Part shown: piece after piece, positions 26,037 to 33,149 of the stretch
Numbering within the stretch: the first letter of the stretch is position 1
How the letters are laid out: every line of letters begins with the position of its first letter
NCBI GenBank assembly: GCA_017442225.1
Contig: JAFSAR010000002.1
Span: 1-64,000, forward strand
Direction of reading: 5' to 3'
Length of the DNA stretch: 64,000 nucleotides
Source: Clostridia bacterium
GTDB taxonomy: Bacteria > Bacillota > Clostridia > Oscillospirales > Acutalibacteraceae
The notes under the pieces: model-generated
The model's database searches: none
Told to the model about the DNA's origin: nothing
The model's input: the letters and a program-made list of their open reading frames with translations, nothing else
Position numbers and translations under genes: made by a program

Positions 26037-27602
26037 ATGCAAATGTTAAAAAGATTAACAGGTTTATGGTTAAGCATTATTATATTAATTGGTTGCATAA
26101 CTATTACTGCATCGGCTGAGAACGATACTGCATACATACAAGGAACTAATATAAATGTAAGAAGCGAAGCGAATACGAAATCAACAATAGTTGGCAGTAT
26201 TAGTAATGCAGAGGTTATTGTAATTGACAAGACAGATGGGGATAAGGTTGGTAATACAACAATATGGTATAAAATTAAATATAATGATATAGAGGGTTAT
26301 GTTTATGGTGAGTATGTTTATGAATATGACCCATGGAATAGTCGAAGAAAAGCGATAATTCGCGGTGCGCAAAAATATGCTGATGGTTATATAAGCATAG
26401 GTCAAGATACGTATTATTACAAAGATTTTAATGTAGTTAACAAAAAATGGTATCATCAATATGCAAGCGCGCTTTACGATGCTTGGACAAACGGTAAAAT
26501 TTTGCGCAAGGCATTTGCTGATGAAAACGGCGTGGCTATTGTAAATAAGGATGCGGTTATAGAATTTAAAATTCCCGTATATAGGGATTTACCTGAAAAT
26601 CCATGTGTAAAACCAAATACGCTTGGCGAACAATCTCAACCGGTAGTAGAAGTTCCGGTAACCGACGTTGAGTTTGAAAAAACTTTGGAGGGTTTTCCTG
26701 ACGATTACAGATATTTGCTTAGAACTCTTCATGCAACATATCCAAATTGGAAATTTATAGCGCACGACGTTGACTTAACGTTTAAAGAAGCGGTTGAAGC
26801 TCAGTATGGTGTGTCAGATGTAAAAAACACGCGCAAATGGGTAGAGTTTACATACGGCGGTAATGAGTGGCGTGATATGAGGGCATACGATGATGCGTCG
26901 GGTAAATGGACAACACTTGAAACGCGTTGGACATATGCCTCGTGTGCGGCCATTGAATATTTTATGGACCCAAGAAATTCGTTAAATGATGAAAAAATTT
27001 TTGCTTTTGCAAAACAATCATACAACGAAGAAGCTCAAACAAAAGATGCATTAAAAACAGTGGTCAAATCAACGTTTTTAGAAAATGGATATGACGGTAA
27101 TGCCGATGCGTATCTTGACGATATAATGGAGGCGGCTCGTTTAAGTGGAGTAAGCCCGTACGTGCTTGCGGCTACAATAATTGTAGAACAGGGCGCGGCA
27201 GGAACTTCGGGTCTTATTTCGGGAACCTATCCAGGCTATGAGGGCTATTACAATTTCTTTAATTTTGCTGCAAGCGGTGAAGATATAGTAGGTAGTGGAC
27301 TTGCATATGCTAAAAACGCAATGACACTCAAGTATATATACGATGACCCAAATGCTGTAATACCAACACCCACCCCCACACCAACGCCCGAACCCGAGCC
27401 TGTGATTAAAAAGGGTGATGTTAATGGTAGCGGAACTATAAATATTGCAGATCTTGTTGCAATAAAAAGGCATATAGTAGGGCTGGAAACACTTGCGGGC
27501 AACACGGCTTCTGCGGCTGATGTAAATGGCAGTGGGTCTATAAATATATCCGATTTGGTGTTGGTTAAGCGTCATATAGTAGGATTAGAATCTATAGATT
27601 AA
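26037..27602 (+). CDS. secreted SH3/glucosaminidase cell-wall hydrolase with C-terminal dockerin
   Basis: 521 residues, exported. A signal peptide (about 1-30, ending TASAEN) is followed by an SH3b domain (about 30-85, YIQGTNINVRSEANTKS) and a beta-N-acetylglucosaminidase domain of the LytD/Auto type (about 210-440, with GVSPYVLAATIIVEQG), expected to cut the peptidoglycan glycan strand. A (TP)n/EP linker leads to a type I-like dockerin with two Ca-binding repeats, GDVNGSGTINIADLVAIKRH and ADVNGSGSINISDLVLVKRH. The start at 26037 is preferred because GGAG lies 11 bp upstream. The next gene, 11 bp on, encodes a cohesin-like receptor. Confidence 0.85.
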   Translation: MQMLKRLTGLWLSIIILIGCITITASAENDTAYIQGTNINVRSEANTKSTIVGSISNAEVIVIDKTDGDKVGNTTIWYKIKYNDIEGYVYGEYVYEYDPWNSRRKAIIRGAQKYADGYISIGQDTYYYKDFNVVNKKWYHQYASALYDAWTNGKILRKAFADENGVAIVNKDAVIEFKIPVYRDLPENPCVKPNTLGEQSQPVVEVPVTDVEFEKTLEGFPDDYRYLLRTLHATYPNWKFIAHDVDLTFKEAVEAQYGVSDVKNTRKWVEFTYGGNEWRDMRAYDDASGKWTTLETRWTYASCAAIEYFMDPRNSLNDEKIFAFAKQSYNEEAQTKDALKTVVKSTFLENGYDGNADAYLDDIMEAARLSGVSPYVLAATIIVEQGAAGTSGLISGTYPGYEGYYNFFNFAASGEDIVGSGLAYAKNAMTLKYIYDDPNAVIPTPTPTPTPEPEPVIKKGDVNGSGTINIADLVAIKRHIVGLETLAGNTASAADVNGSGSINISDLVLVKRHIVGLESID

Positions 27603-27613
27603 GAGGTGTAAAA

Positions 27614-29170
27614 ATGAAAAAATTATTATCATATGTGATTGTAACGGTTTTTTTGATTTCTCTTGTTACATTAAATGTTTCTGCAGCGAGTGTAACTGTC
27701 AGTGGCGGAAATTTTGAAGTTGGTCAAGAGGTTAGTATACATATTAAGTACAATGGTGACTCAATATTAGAAGGTGTATCAACAACCGTTGATTACAACT
27801 CAAGTGTTTTAGAATATAAAACAATAAAAGGAATTGATGATGCTACAAATGGTTTAAAAGTGTCAAACGGAAGAATAAGCTTTGTAGATCTTAATTTTTC
27901 AGGGCAAAGCAAATCAGGTTCGTATACGATAATTTTTACGGCAATTGCAGCAGGAAATTCTAATATAACAGTATCATCAACGGATGCCAGCAGACCTGAC
28001 AATGACTATTCTGCTGCTTCTGCTGCGGTAACCGTTGTTACTCCAAAGCCCTCATCAAACGCAAATCTTGCTTCTATTAAGTTAAGCAGCGGCTCATTAT
28101 CACCCGCATTTAATGCTAATACAACAAATTATACCGCCACCGTAAAATACAGCGTTGACTCCATTACCATCACAGGCTCTGTGGCAGACGGAAAATCAAC
28201 CTATGTAGGCGGCGGAACATTTGGACTTAATATCGGTGATAACCAGCGAGTGCTTACAGTAACCGCGCAAGACGGTACAAAAAAATCATACACTATAAAT
28301 ATCAAGCGTATGACCGAACAGGAAACTGCCGATGCTGAACAAGCCGAGCGTGACGCCAACCCATTGCTTGTTATAATAAATAACACAGACTATACTATTG
28401 TTAACGACTTTACAAATATTGCAATTCCCGCAGGCTTTACACAGGGTACTGCTACACGCAAAGAATCTGAAATTACAGTGCTTAATGATGATGCAGGCAA
28501 ATATCAGCTATGTTGGCTTGTGGATGCAAACGGTGAAAACGGCGCTTTTTACAGCCGTGATGAAGAAGACAATTTTACAAAGCTTGTATACATAAATGCA
28601 AACGGTAAAATGTATATTGTGGAAGACTTGGGTGACTATGGCACAATGCCGCAAGGCTTTATACTTTCAAAGTTCAGCATCGACGGCACCGAGATTGACG
28701 CAATAACATATGAAGACGAAAGCCTTAAAGAGTTTTATGTGCTTAATTGTTACGTGGGTGGAACAACGGCTTATTACCGTTTTGATACTGTAGAGGGTAC
28801 ACTACAGCGCGCGGCTGATTTTGATGCGGCGCTTGTGAGTGCCAATACGGAGGTACCCACAGAAGAAAAAAACGGCGCTTTTGCGTGGTTTACAAATATG
28901 AACAAGACGGGTAAGATAGTATTTCTGATTATCGTTTTGGCGGCGGTAATTCTTATTGCAGTTGCAGTAATACTTATTATAAAAATTGCATCAAGTAAAA
29001 ACGACGGTTATGAGGAGGATTTTGTATCCATAGCAGACAATGATTTTATTTTAAATGATTTTGCCGAGGATACTTCTGATTTTGAAACCCAAGTTGTTGA
29101 TGAATCAAAGCCTGAAATTGAAGATGAAGCTGTAGATGCGAATACAGACACTGCCCAACAAAAAGATTAA
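27614..29170 (+). CDS. membrane-anchored cohesin-like/cadherin-like surface protein
   Basis: 518 residues. A signal peptide (1-24, ending VSAAS) is followed by a cohesin-type beta-sandwich (about 25-140; FEVGQEVSIHIKYNG, VDYNSSVLEYKTI, SGSYTIIFTAIAAGNSNI), then a cadherin-like beta-sandwich domain (about 150-235; LASIKLSSGSLSPAFNANTT), an unassigned globular region, one strong membrane helix (about 435-460) and an acidic cytoplasmic tail. It would display the cohesin on the cell surface. GAGGTG precedes the ATG, 11 bp after the dockerin gene. The cohesin call comes from pattern reading, not a search. Confidence 0.75.
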   Translation: MKKLLSYVIVTVFLISLVTLNVSAASVTVSGGNFEVGQEVSIHIKYNGDSILEGVSTTVDYNSSVLEYKTIKGIDDATNGLKVSNGRISFVDLNFSGQSKSGSYTIIFTAIAAGNSNITVSSTDASRPDNDYSAASAAVTVVTPKPSSNANLASIKLSSGSLSPAFNANTTNYTATVKYSVDSITITGSVADGKSTYVGGGTFGLNIGDNQRVLTVTAQDGTKKSYTINIKRMTEQETADAEQAERDANPLLVIINNTDYTIVNDFTNIAIPAGFTQGTATRKESEITVLNDDAGKYQLCWLVDANGENGAFYSRDEEDNFTKLVYINANGKMYIVEDLGDYGTMPQGFILSKFSIDGTEIDAITYEDESLKEFYVLNCYVGGTTAYYRFDTVEGTLQRAADFDAALVSANTEVPTEEKNGAFAWFTNMNKTGKIVFLIIVLAAVILIAVAVILIIKIASSKNDGYEEDFVSIADNDFILNDFAEDTSDFETQVVDESKPEIEDEAVDANTDTAQQKD

Positions 29171-29197
29171 CAATGGATGTCATTCTGAAAATTGTTC

Positions 29198-29225
29198 TTG
29201 ACTTTTGGTTGGAATTTCATAAAAT
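29198..29225 (+). promoter_or_regulatory. promoter of riboswitch-controlled OadB-like operon
   Basis: TTGACT (29198-29203), 16 bp, TAAAAT (29220-29225). The expected transcription start (about 29232) coincides with the 5' end of the riboswitch aptamer. Confidence 0.75.
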
Positions 29226-29233
29226 AGATATTG

Positions 29234-29337
29234 GTGAAAGGGAGTAGTATGCAGCGCTATGCTGTGGCAGAGGTCGTCATCACGAAGAAATTCCGGTCTT
29301 TGCCCGAAACACCTTTGTTTTGTAACGAGACTTTTAC
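29234..29337 (+). ncRNA. yybP-ykoY (Mn2+-sensing) riboswitch aptamer
   Basis: P1 pairs GTGAAAG (29234-29240) with CTTTTAC (29331-29337). Conserved elements follow in order: the L1 GGAGTAG; a small hairpin near GCAGC/GCTGT; P2 GGCAGAG/CTTTGCC enclosing GTCGTCA and CCGGT; P3 CGAAACA/TGTTTTG; and L3 TAACGAGA. These match the known Mn2+ riboswitch architecture. The 3' strand of P1 is also the 5' strand of a terminator (29329-29362), so ligand binding should block termination and turn the operon on, as reported for the class. The downstream genes are OadB/OadG-like, an unusual target. Confidence 0.9.
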
Positions 29338-29368
29338 TGCATTTTGTTATGCAGTAAGAGTCTTTTTT
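29329..29368 (+). terminator. riboswitch expression-platform terminator
   Basis: A 13-bp stem (29329-29341 with 29350-29362, one G.T) followed by TTTTTT. Its 5' strand includes CTTTTAC of aptamer helix P1, making aptamer and terminator mutually exclusive. Confidence 0.88.
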
Positions 29369-29399
29369 ATCCCTAAAAAACAGTGAAAGGACATTAAAT

Positions 29400-30581
29400 A
29401 TGGATTTTTTAATGGAAACCCTTAAAGAACTCAGCTTCCTTGTTGAAAACCTCTCGGCATTTGCTGCGGCAGGCGGTTGGAAGTATCTCGTAATGTGGGC
29501 AATCGGCGGCGTGCTTATATATCTTGCTATCCGTCATGATATGGAGCCCACACTTTTATTGCCGATGGGATTTGGTACCATTTTGGTTAACATTCCTTCA
29601 TCTGGCGCAATAACCCGTTTTACTGAAACGGGCGAGGTTATAGCCGAAGGCGCTTTAACCACACTTTTTAATGCAGGTATAGCCAATGAGCTGTTTCCGC
29701 TGATTTTGTTTATCGGTATCGGCGCGATGATTGACTTCGGTCCGCTGCTTACCAATCCAAAGCTTATGATTTTCGGCGCGGCGGCGCAGTTTGGTATATT
29801 CTTTACCTTCTGTCTGGCGTCTATGTTCTTTACAACACCCGAGGCTGCATCTATCGGTATTATCGGCGCGGCTGACGGTCCGACGGCGATTGTTGTTGCT
29901 AACAAGCTTTTGGGCGCCGACAGTGATATTACAGGCGCTATAATGGTTGCGGCATATTCCTATATGGCGCTTGTGCCTATTATTCAGCCCCCTGTTATCA
30001 AGGCTCTTACCACCAAGAAGGAACGCCTTATCAGAATGCCTTATCAGCCAAAAGAGGTTTCACGTCTTACAAAGATTTTGTTCCCAATAGTTATTACGGT
30101 TGTTGCAGGTGTGGTAGCTCCCGAATCGGTTTCGCTTATAGGCTTCCTTATGTTCGGTAACCTCATCCGTGAATGTGGTGTGCTTAATTCACTTTCGGAA
30201 ACTGCGCAAAAGGTGCTTGCAAACCTTATTACCATATTCCTTGGTATCACAATCGCTTGTCAGATGGAAGCTTCAAAATTCCTCAACTTCAACACCTTGC
30301 TTATCTTAGGTCTAGGTCTTTTTGCCTTTATTTTCGATACGGCAGGCGGCGTTCTGTTTGCAAAGCTTGTAAACCTTTTCTTACCTCAGGATAAGAAAAT
30401 CAACCCAATGATTGGCGCTGCGGGCATTTCGGCATTCCCAATGTCAGGCCGAGTTGTTCATAAAATGGGACTTAAGGAAGATCCGCAAAACTTCTTACTG
30501 ATGCAGTCTATCGGTGTAAACGTATCGGGTCAGATTGCGTCTGTTATAGCGGGCGGTCTTATTCTCAGCTTCTTTATGTAA
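29400..30581 (+). CDS. OadB/GcdB/MmdB-type sodium-pump decarboxylase beta subunit
   Basis: 393 residues, with about ten membrane segments. The family signature ASIGIIGAADGPTAIVVANK carries the conserved membrane Asp of the sodium-translocating decarboxylase beta subunit, and NPMIGAAGISAFPMSGRVVH is also typical. In the full enzymes (oxaloacetate, glutaconyl-CoA or methylmalonyl-CoA decarboxylase) this subunit moves Na+ using decarboxylation of a biotin-bound carboxyl. No alpha (carboxyltransferase) or biotin carrier gene is next to it; only a small gamma-like partner follows. The ATG follows GTGAAAGGAC. Controlled by the yybP-ykoY riboswitch upstream. The substrate and ion are unknown. Confidence 0.88.
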   Translation: MDFLMETLKELSFLVENLSAFAAAGGWKYLVMWAIGGVLIYLAIRHDMEPTLLLPMGFGTILVNIPSSGAITRFTETGEVIAEGALTTLFNAGIANELFPLILFIGIGAMIDFGPLLTNPKLMIFGAAAQFGIFFTFCLASMFFTTPEAASIGIIGAADGPTAIVVANKLLGADSDITGAIMVAAYSYMALVPIIQPPVIKALTTKKERLIRMPYQPKEVSRLTKILFPIVITVVAGVVAPESVSLIGFLMFGNLIRECGVLNSLSETAQKVLANLITIFLGITIACQMEASKFLNFNTLLILGLGLFAFIFDTAGGVLFAKLVNLFLPQDKKINPMIGAAGISAFPMSGRVVHKMGLKEDPQNFLLMQSIGVNVSGQIASVIAGGLILSFFM

Positions 30582-30598
30582 TCGGGAGGTAACGTATT

Positions 30599-30760
30599 AT
30601 GTTTAATAACTTGCTTAGCATATTCAGCACCTTTAACCCAATGGCATTTGTTGATAATCTTAAATATATGCTTTCGGGTATGATTGCAATATTTATCGTT
30701 ATAGGTGTAATTATTATTATCACGGTTGTGCTTAATAAAATATTCAGTAAAAAGAAATAA
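30599..30760 (+). CDS. small OadG-like membrane protein
   Basis: 53 residues (MFNNLLSIFSTFNPMAFVDN at the start), with one membrane helix GMIAIFIVIGVIIIITVVLN and a basic end NKIFSKKK. The length, single N-out helix and place right after oadB fit the gamma (OadG) subunit family, which stabilises the alpha-beta complex in the full enzymes. Here the usual hydrophilic Zn-binding tail is absent. GGGAGGTAAC precedes the ATG, 17 bp after the beta-subunit stop. The call comes from size and context. Confidence 0.65.
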   Translation: MFNNLLSIFSTFNPMAFVDNLKYMLSGMIAIFIVIGVIIIITVVLNKIFSKKK

Positions 30761-30772
30761 GGTATAAAAACC

Positions 30773-30806
30773 AAAGACCTTCGGGATTATTTGTTCCGAA
30801 GGTCTT
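30773..30806. terminator. bidirectional terminator
   Basis: AAAGACCTTCGG (30773-30784) and CCGAAGGTCTTT (30796-30807) form a 12-bp perfect stem followed by TTTT. On the plus strand it ends the OadB-like operon. On the minus strand its outer arm encodes the last residues of the convergent gene. Confidence 0.85.
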
Positions 30807-31170
30807 TTTTCTCTTTATGTTTGAGTTTAAGTTTTTTTATTTCTGTCTTTGCTTTTTCTTTCATATTGTGCAGTTTTTCGAGGGTTTTTTTGTCTTTTGG
30901 AAATAAAAGCTTTAGTAAAAATATTGCTATAATTACGGTGATTATTTTTTCGGGGGTAAAGGGTATCCACAGCGCCGCAAGATATCCGCCTGCCACAGCG
31001 CCAAGCCAACCGATATTCAACCACACAGCGATAGCCGTGGTGATATAAGCCCAGCCGTTTGTTATAAGCCACGCAAGTCCGAAGCATAAAAGTAAACGGG
31101 GATTAAGAATAAACTCCAACACCGTCTTTACCCAATATTTGATTTTTGGTTTTAAATTCTTAAAATTCAT
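30787..31170 (-). CDS. small membrane protein, function unknown
   Basis: 127 residues. The N-terminal half has three hydrophobic segments (RLLLCFGLAWLITNGWAYI, TAIAVWLNIGWLGAVAGGY, KIITVIIAIFLLKLLF). The C-terminal third is a Lys-rich helix (MKEKAKTEIKKLKLKHKEKK). I do not recognise a named family. It is convergent with the OadB-like operon and its last codons lie in the shared terminator stem. Confidence 0.7.
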   Translation of the reverse strand: MNFKNLKPKIKYWVKTVLEFILNPRLLLCFGLAWLITNGWAYITTAIAVWLNIGWLGAVAGGYLAALWIPFTPEKIITVIIAIFLLKLLFPKDKKTLEKLHNMKEKAKTEIKKLKLKHKEKKDLRNK

Positions 31171-31234
31171 ATTTTACATCCTCATCCTTGCCATATTCTA
31201 ACATATAAAATCTTAAAAGTAAACTGTAAAACAG

Positions 31235-31263
31235 TTGAATTTTTTATTAAGATGAAGTAAAAT
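31235..31263 (+). promoter_or_regulatory. promoter of the cobalamin-riboswitch operon
   Basis: TTGAAT (31235-31240), 17 bp, TAAAAT (31258-31263). The predicted start, about 31270, is just upstream of the conserved riboswitch core. Confidence 0.7.
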
Positions 31264-31269
31264 AATCTT

Positions 31270-31434
31270 GTTTGAAAAGGAAACAGGTGAAATTCCTGTA
31301 CGAGCCCGTCGCCGTGAGGCACATTTTGAGCTGTGTTTCTACTCTCTGCCGCAAAGGGAGGACAAGCCATTAAAGTTTTTTGAGAAGGCGAAACATAAGC
31401 GTGCCGCAGTCGAAACATTTTTCAGACAAATGCC
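31270..31434 (+). ncRNA. cobalamin (AdoCbl-type) riboswitch
   Basis: The conserved elements occur in order: GGAAACAGGTGAAATTCC and GAGCCCGTCGCCGTGA (the P4-P6 region, J6/3), GCCATTAAAG, GAGAAGGCG, and a B12-box-like CAGACAAATGCC at the 3' end. This is the normal layout of B12 riboswitches, which usually repress uptake or synthesis genes when coenzyme B12 is plentiful. Downstream a CCTTTT/AAAAGG hairpin and the TTAGGAG ribosome site (31483 onward) may form the expression platform. It controls the DUF4430 and ECF S genes. Confidence 0.87.
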
Positions 31435-31498
31435 TTTTTAAAAGGTTGCGAGAGCCGACCAAAAAGGGAAAAATAAAAATTTTAGGAGAATACAGATT

Positions 31499-31957
31499 AT
31501 GAAAAAGACACAATTTACTAAATTGTTGTCGTCGGCTTTCTGTATCGTGCTTATTGCGGCTATGGCACTGTTTACGGTAGGTTGTAACGATAACACAGCA
31601 AATGACCTCGTATCATCGGCAGTAACAAATGCCGACTCACAAACCGAGGTTAAGGTACTCGGCTCGGGCGCAACGCAGTTTGAATTTACTGTTGTTGACG
31701 CAAGCGGCAGGGAAACGAAGTTTCAGGTAAGTACCGACAAAACCACCGTTGGTGATGCGCTTTTGGATACAGGGCTTATCGCGGGAGAGGACGGCGCTTA
31801 CGGACTTTATGTAAAAACCGTAAACGGTATCACGCTTGATTTTGAAAAAGACGGCATGTATTGGGCATTTTACGTAAACGGTGAGTATGCTATGAGCGGA
31901 GTTGACGAAACCGAAATCAAATCGGGCGAAGCATATACCTTTAAGGCGGAAAAATGA
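31499..31957 (+). CDS. DUF4430 lipoprotein, probable cobalamin capture protein
   Basis: 152 residues. A signal peptide ends in FTVGCND, a lipobox-type Cys at about residue 29. A DUF4430 domain (about 65-150) follows, with FQVSTDKTTVGDALLDTGLI, GITLDFEKDGMYWAFYVNGE and GVDETEIKSGEAYTFKA. DUF4430 is structurally akin to the cobalamin-binding beta domain of transcobalamin/intrinsic factor. Together with the B12 riboswitch upstream and an ECF S component overlapping downstream, B12 (or cobinamide) binding outside the cell is the best inference. AGGAGAATACAGATT precedes the ATG. Confidence 0.82.
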   Translation: MKKTQFTKLLSSAFCIVLIAAMALFTVGCNDNTANDLVSSAVTNADSQTEVKVLGSGATQFEFTVVDASGRETKFQVSTDKTTVGDALLDTGLIAGEDGAYGLYVKTVNGITLDFEKDGMYWAFYVNGEYAMSGVDETEIKSGEAYTFKAEK

Positions 31958-32472
31958 AACTAAAACTCAAAGATATTGTTTTGCTTGCGTTACTTGCCGC
32001 GCTGATGTGCGTAGGGGACTTTGCTATGGAGTGGCTGCCCAACGTCCATTTTGTAGGTGTGTTCATAGTAGTGACAACGGTTGTTTATCGCAAATATGCA
32101 CTCTTGCCGATTTTTGTATATTGGATAGTGTCGGGCTTTGTGGAGGGAATTTCACTCTGGTGGATACCAAAGATATACATATGGTCGCTTTTGTGGGTAG
32201 GCATTATGCTTATACCGAAAAGCCTTTCTGAAAAAGTAAAAAACGTTTTATATGTAGCAGTGTGCACATTACACGGCTTTTTGTCCTTTGGTGTGTTGTA
32301 TGCGCCTGCACAGGCGCTGATAACAGGGCTGGATTTTAAAGGAACTATTGCGTGGATTATAGCAGGTCTTCCGTTTGATGTAACCCAATGTATAGGCAAC
32401 CTTGTGTTAGGGTCTTTGGTAATATATCCAATGATAAAAATTTTAAAGCGAACAGACAAATATACAAAATAA
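31954..32472 (+). CDS. ECF transporter S component, probable cobalamin specificity
   Basis: 172 residues, five to six membrane segments (DIVLLALLAALMCVGDF, FVGVFIVVTTVVYRKYALLP, IWSLLWVGIMLIPKS). The small size, N-terminal DIVLLALLAA start and position fit the substrate-binding S subunits of ECF vitamin importers; the shared EcfA/A'/T module must be encoded elsewhere. It overlaps the DUF4430 lipoprotein gene by 4 bp (ATGA) under the B12 riboswitch, so a cobalamin specificity is inferred. A bidirectional terminator follows. Confidence 0.8.
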   Translation: MKLKLKDIVLLALLAALMCVGDFAMEWLPNVHFVGVFIVVTTVVYRKYALLPIFVYWIVSGFVEGISLWWIPKIYIWSLLWVGIMLIPKSLSEKVKNVLYVAVCTLHGFLSFGVLYAPAQALITGLDFKGTIAWIIAGLPFDVTQCIGNLVLGSLVIYPMIKILKRTDKYTK

Positions 32473-32507
32473 AAAAGCTCGTGACTAAATTTAGTCACGA
32501 GCTTTTT
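32472..32507. terminator. bidirectional terminator between ECF S gene and tRNA-Arg
   Basis: A perfect 36-bp palindrome (18-bp arms, centre 32489/32490) with A and T runs at both ends. It closes both the ECF operon and the convergent tRNA-Arg, whose final base it includes. Confidence 0.88.
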
Positions 32508-32581
32508 GGCACCCGTAGCGCGAATCGAACGCACATCTAAGTCTTAGGAGGACCTTATTCTATCCGTTGAACTATACGGGC
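32507..32581 (-). tRNA. tRNA-Arg (anticodon CCU)
   Basis: Minus strand, 75 nt. Acceptor GCCCGTA/TACGGGT (one G.T), discriminator G, encoded CCA, anticodon loop CTCCTAA giving CCU (AGG codons), T arm GCGTTCGATTCGCGC. A TTGACT-17-TAAAAT promoter lies upstream. Confidence 0.95.
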
Positions 32582-32600
32582 AAATATTAACTGCCTGTTA

Positions 32601-32629
32601 ATTTTATCGCAAAGGCTCGATAAAGTCAA
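32601..32629 (-). promoter_or_regulatory. promoter of tRNA-Arg(CCU)
   Basis: Minus strand: TTGACT (32624-32629), 17 bp, TAAAAT (32601-32606), 19 bp before the tRNA 5' end. Confidence 0.78.
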
Positions 32630-32636
32630 CATAATC

Positions 32637-32665
32637 TTGCTTTTTTTATGTAATCTTGTTATACT
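32637..32665 (+). promoter_or_regulatory. promoter of the GtrA-like gene
   Basis: TTGCTT (32637-32642), 17 bp, TATACT (32660-32665). It overlaps nothing else and is divergent from the tRNA-Arg promoter 8 bp away. Confidence 0.6.
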
Positions 32666-32691
32666 ATATTCGGATGATTAAGTAATGCAAA

Positions 32692-33108
32692 ATGGGGGTG
32701 ACCGCCATTCGTGAAATATTTTTAAAGTTAAAGAGAACCTTTGTAAGTAAAAAATTTATATGTTTTTGCGCTTTAGGAGTTATAAATACTTTTAACGATG
32801 CTTTCTTTTCTTGGATTTATCATTTCGTTATGCAGGAAAATGTTGCGGCGGTGGTGGGTTATTTTACAGCCCTTACGATAGGATTCTTTTTAAGCAGTCG
32901 TTTTATATTCAAAAAACCACCTGCTCTCAATCGATATATACGATACGGTATATCCTATATACCAAATTTTATAATTTATTTTTTAGTTACCTTCATAACA
33001 ATAAACACCTTGAAATTGCCGCAATTTTGGGGTACCGTGCTTGCCGCTATGATGGGCGGTCCTATAACCTTTGTTATAATGAAGGTATATACATTTGGAA
33101 AAAGATAA
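32692..33108 (+). CDS. GtrA family membrane protein
   Basis: 138 residues with four membrane helices of the GtrA family (FICFCALGVINTFNDAFFSW, VVGYFTALTIGFFLSSRFIF, RYIRYGISYIPNFIIYFLV), small proteins tied to lipid-linked sugar flipping and surface glycan synthesis. The translation start is unusual. The ATG at 32692 has no ribosome site upstream, whereas GGGGGTG directly follows it and lies 8 bp before an in-frame ATT (32707). No glycosyltransferase gene is adjacent, so its partner is unknown. Confidence 0.82.
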   Translation: MGVTAIREIFLKLKRTFVSKKFICFCALGVINTFNDAFFSWIYHFVMQENVAAVVGYFTALTIGFFLSSRFIFKKPPALNRYIRYGISYIPNFIIYFLVTFITINTLKLPQFWGTVLAAMMGGPITFVIMKVYTFGKR

Positions 33109-33149
33109 CGCTACAGCCTATATGATACTTTATTATATGGGCTGTTTTG

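Noticed and set aside
30827..31087. Alternative minus-strand frame inside the small membrane protein gene
   Set aside because: It is a shadow of the 127-residue frame, which has membrane segments and a better start.
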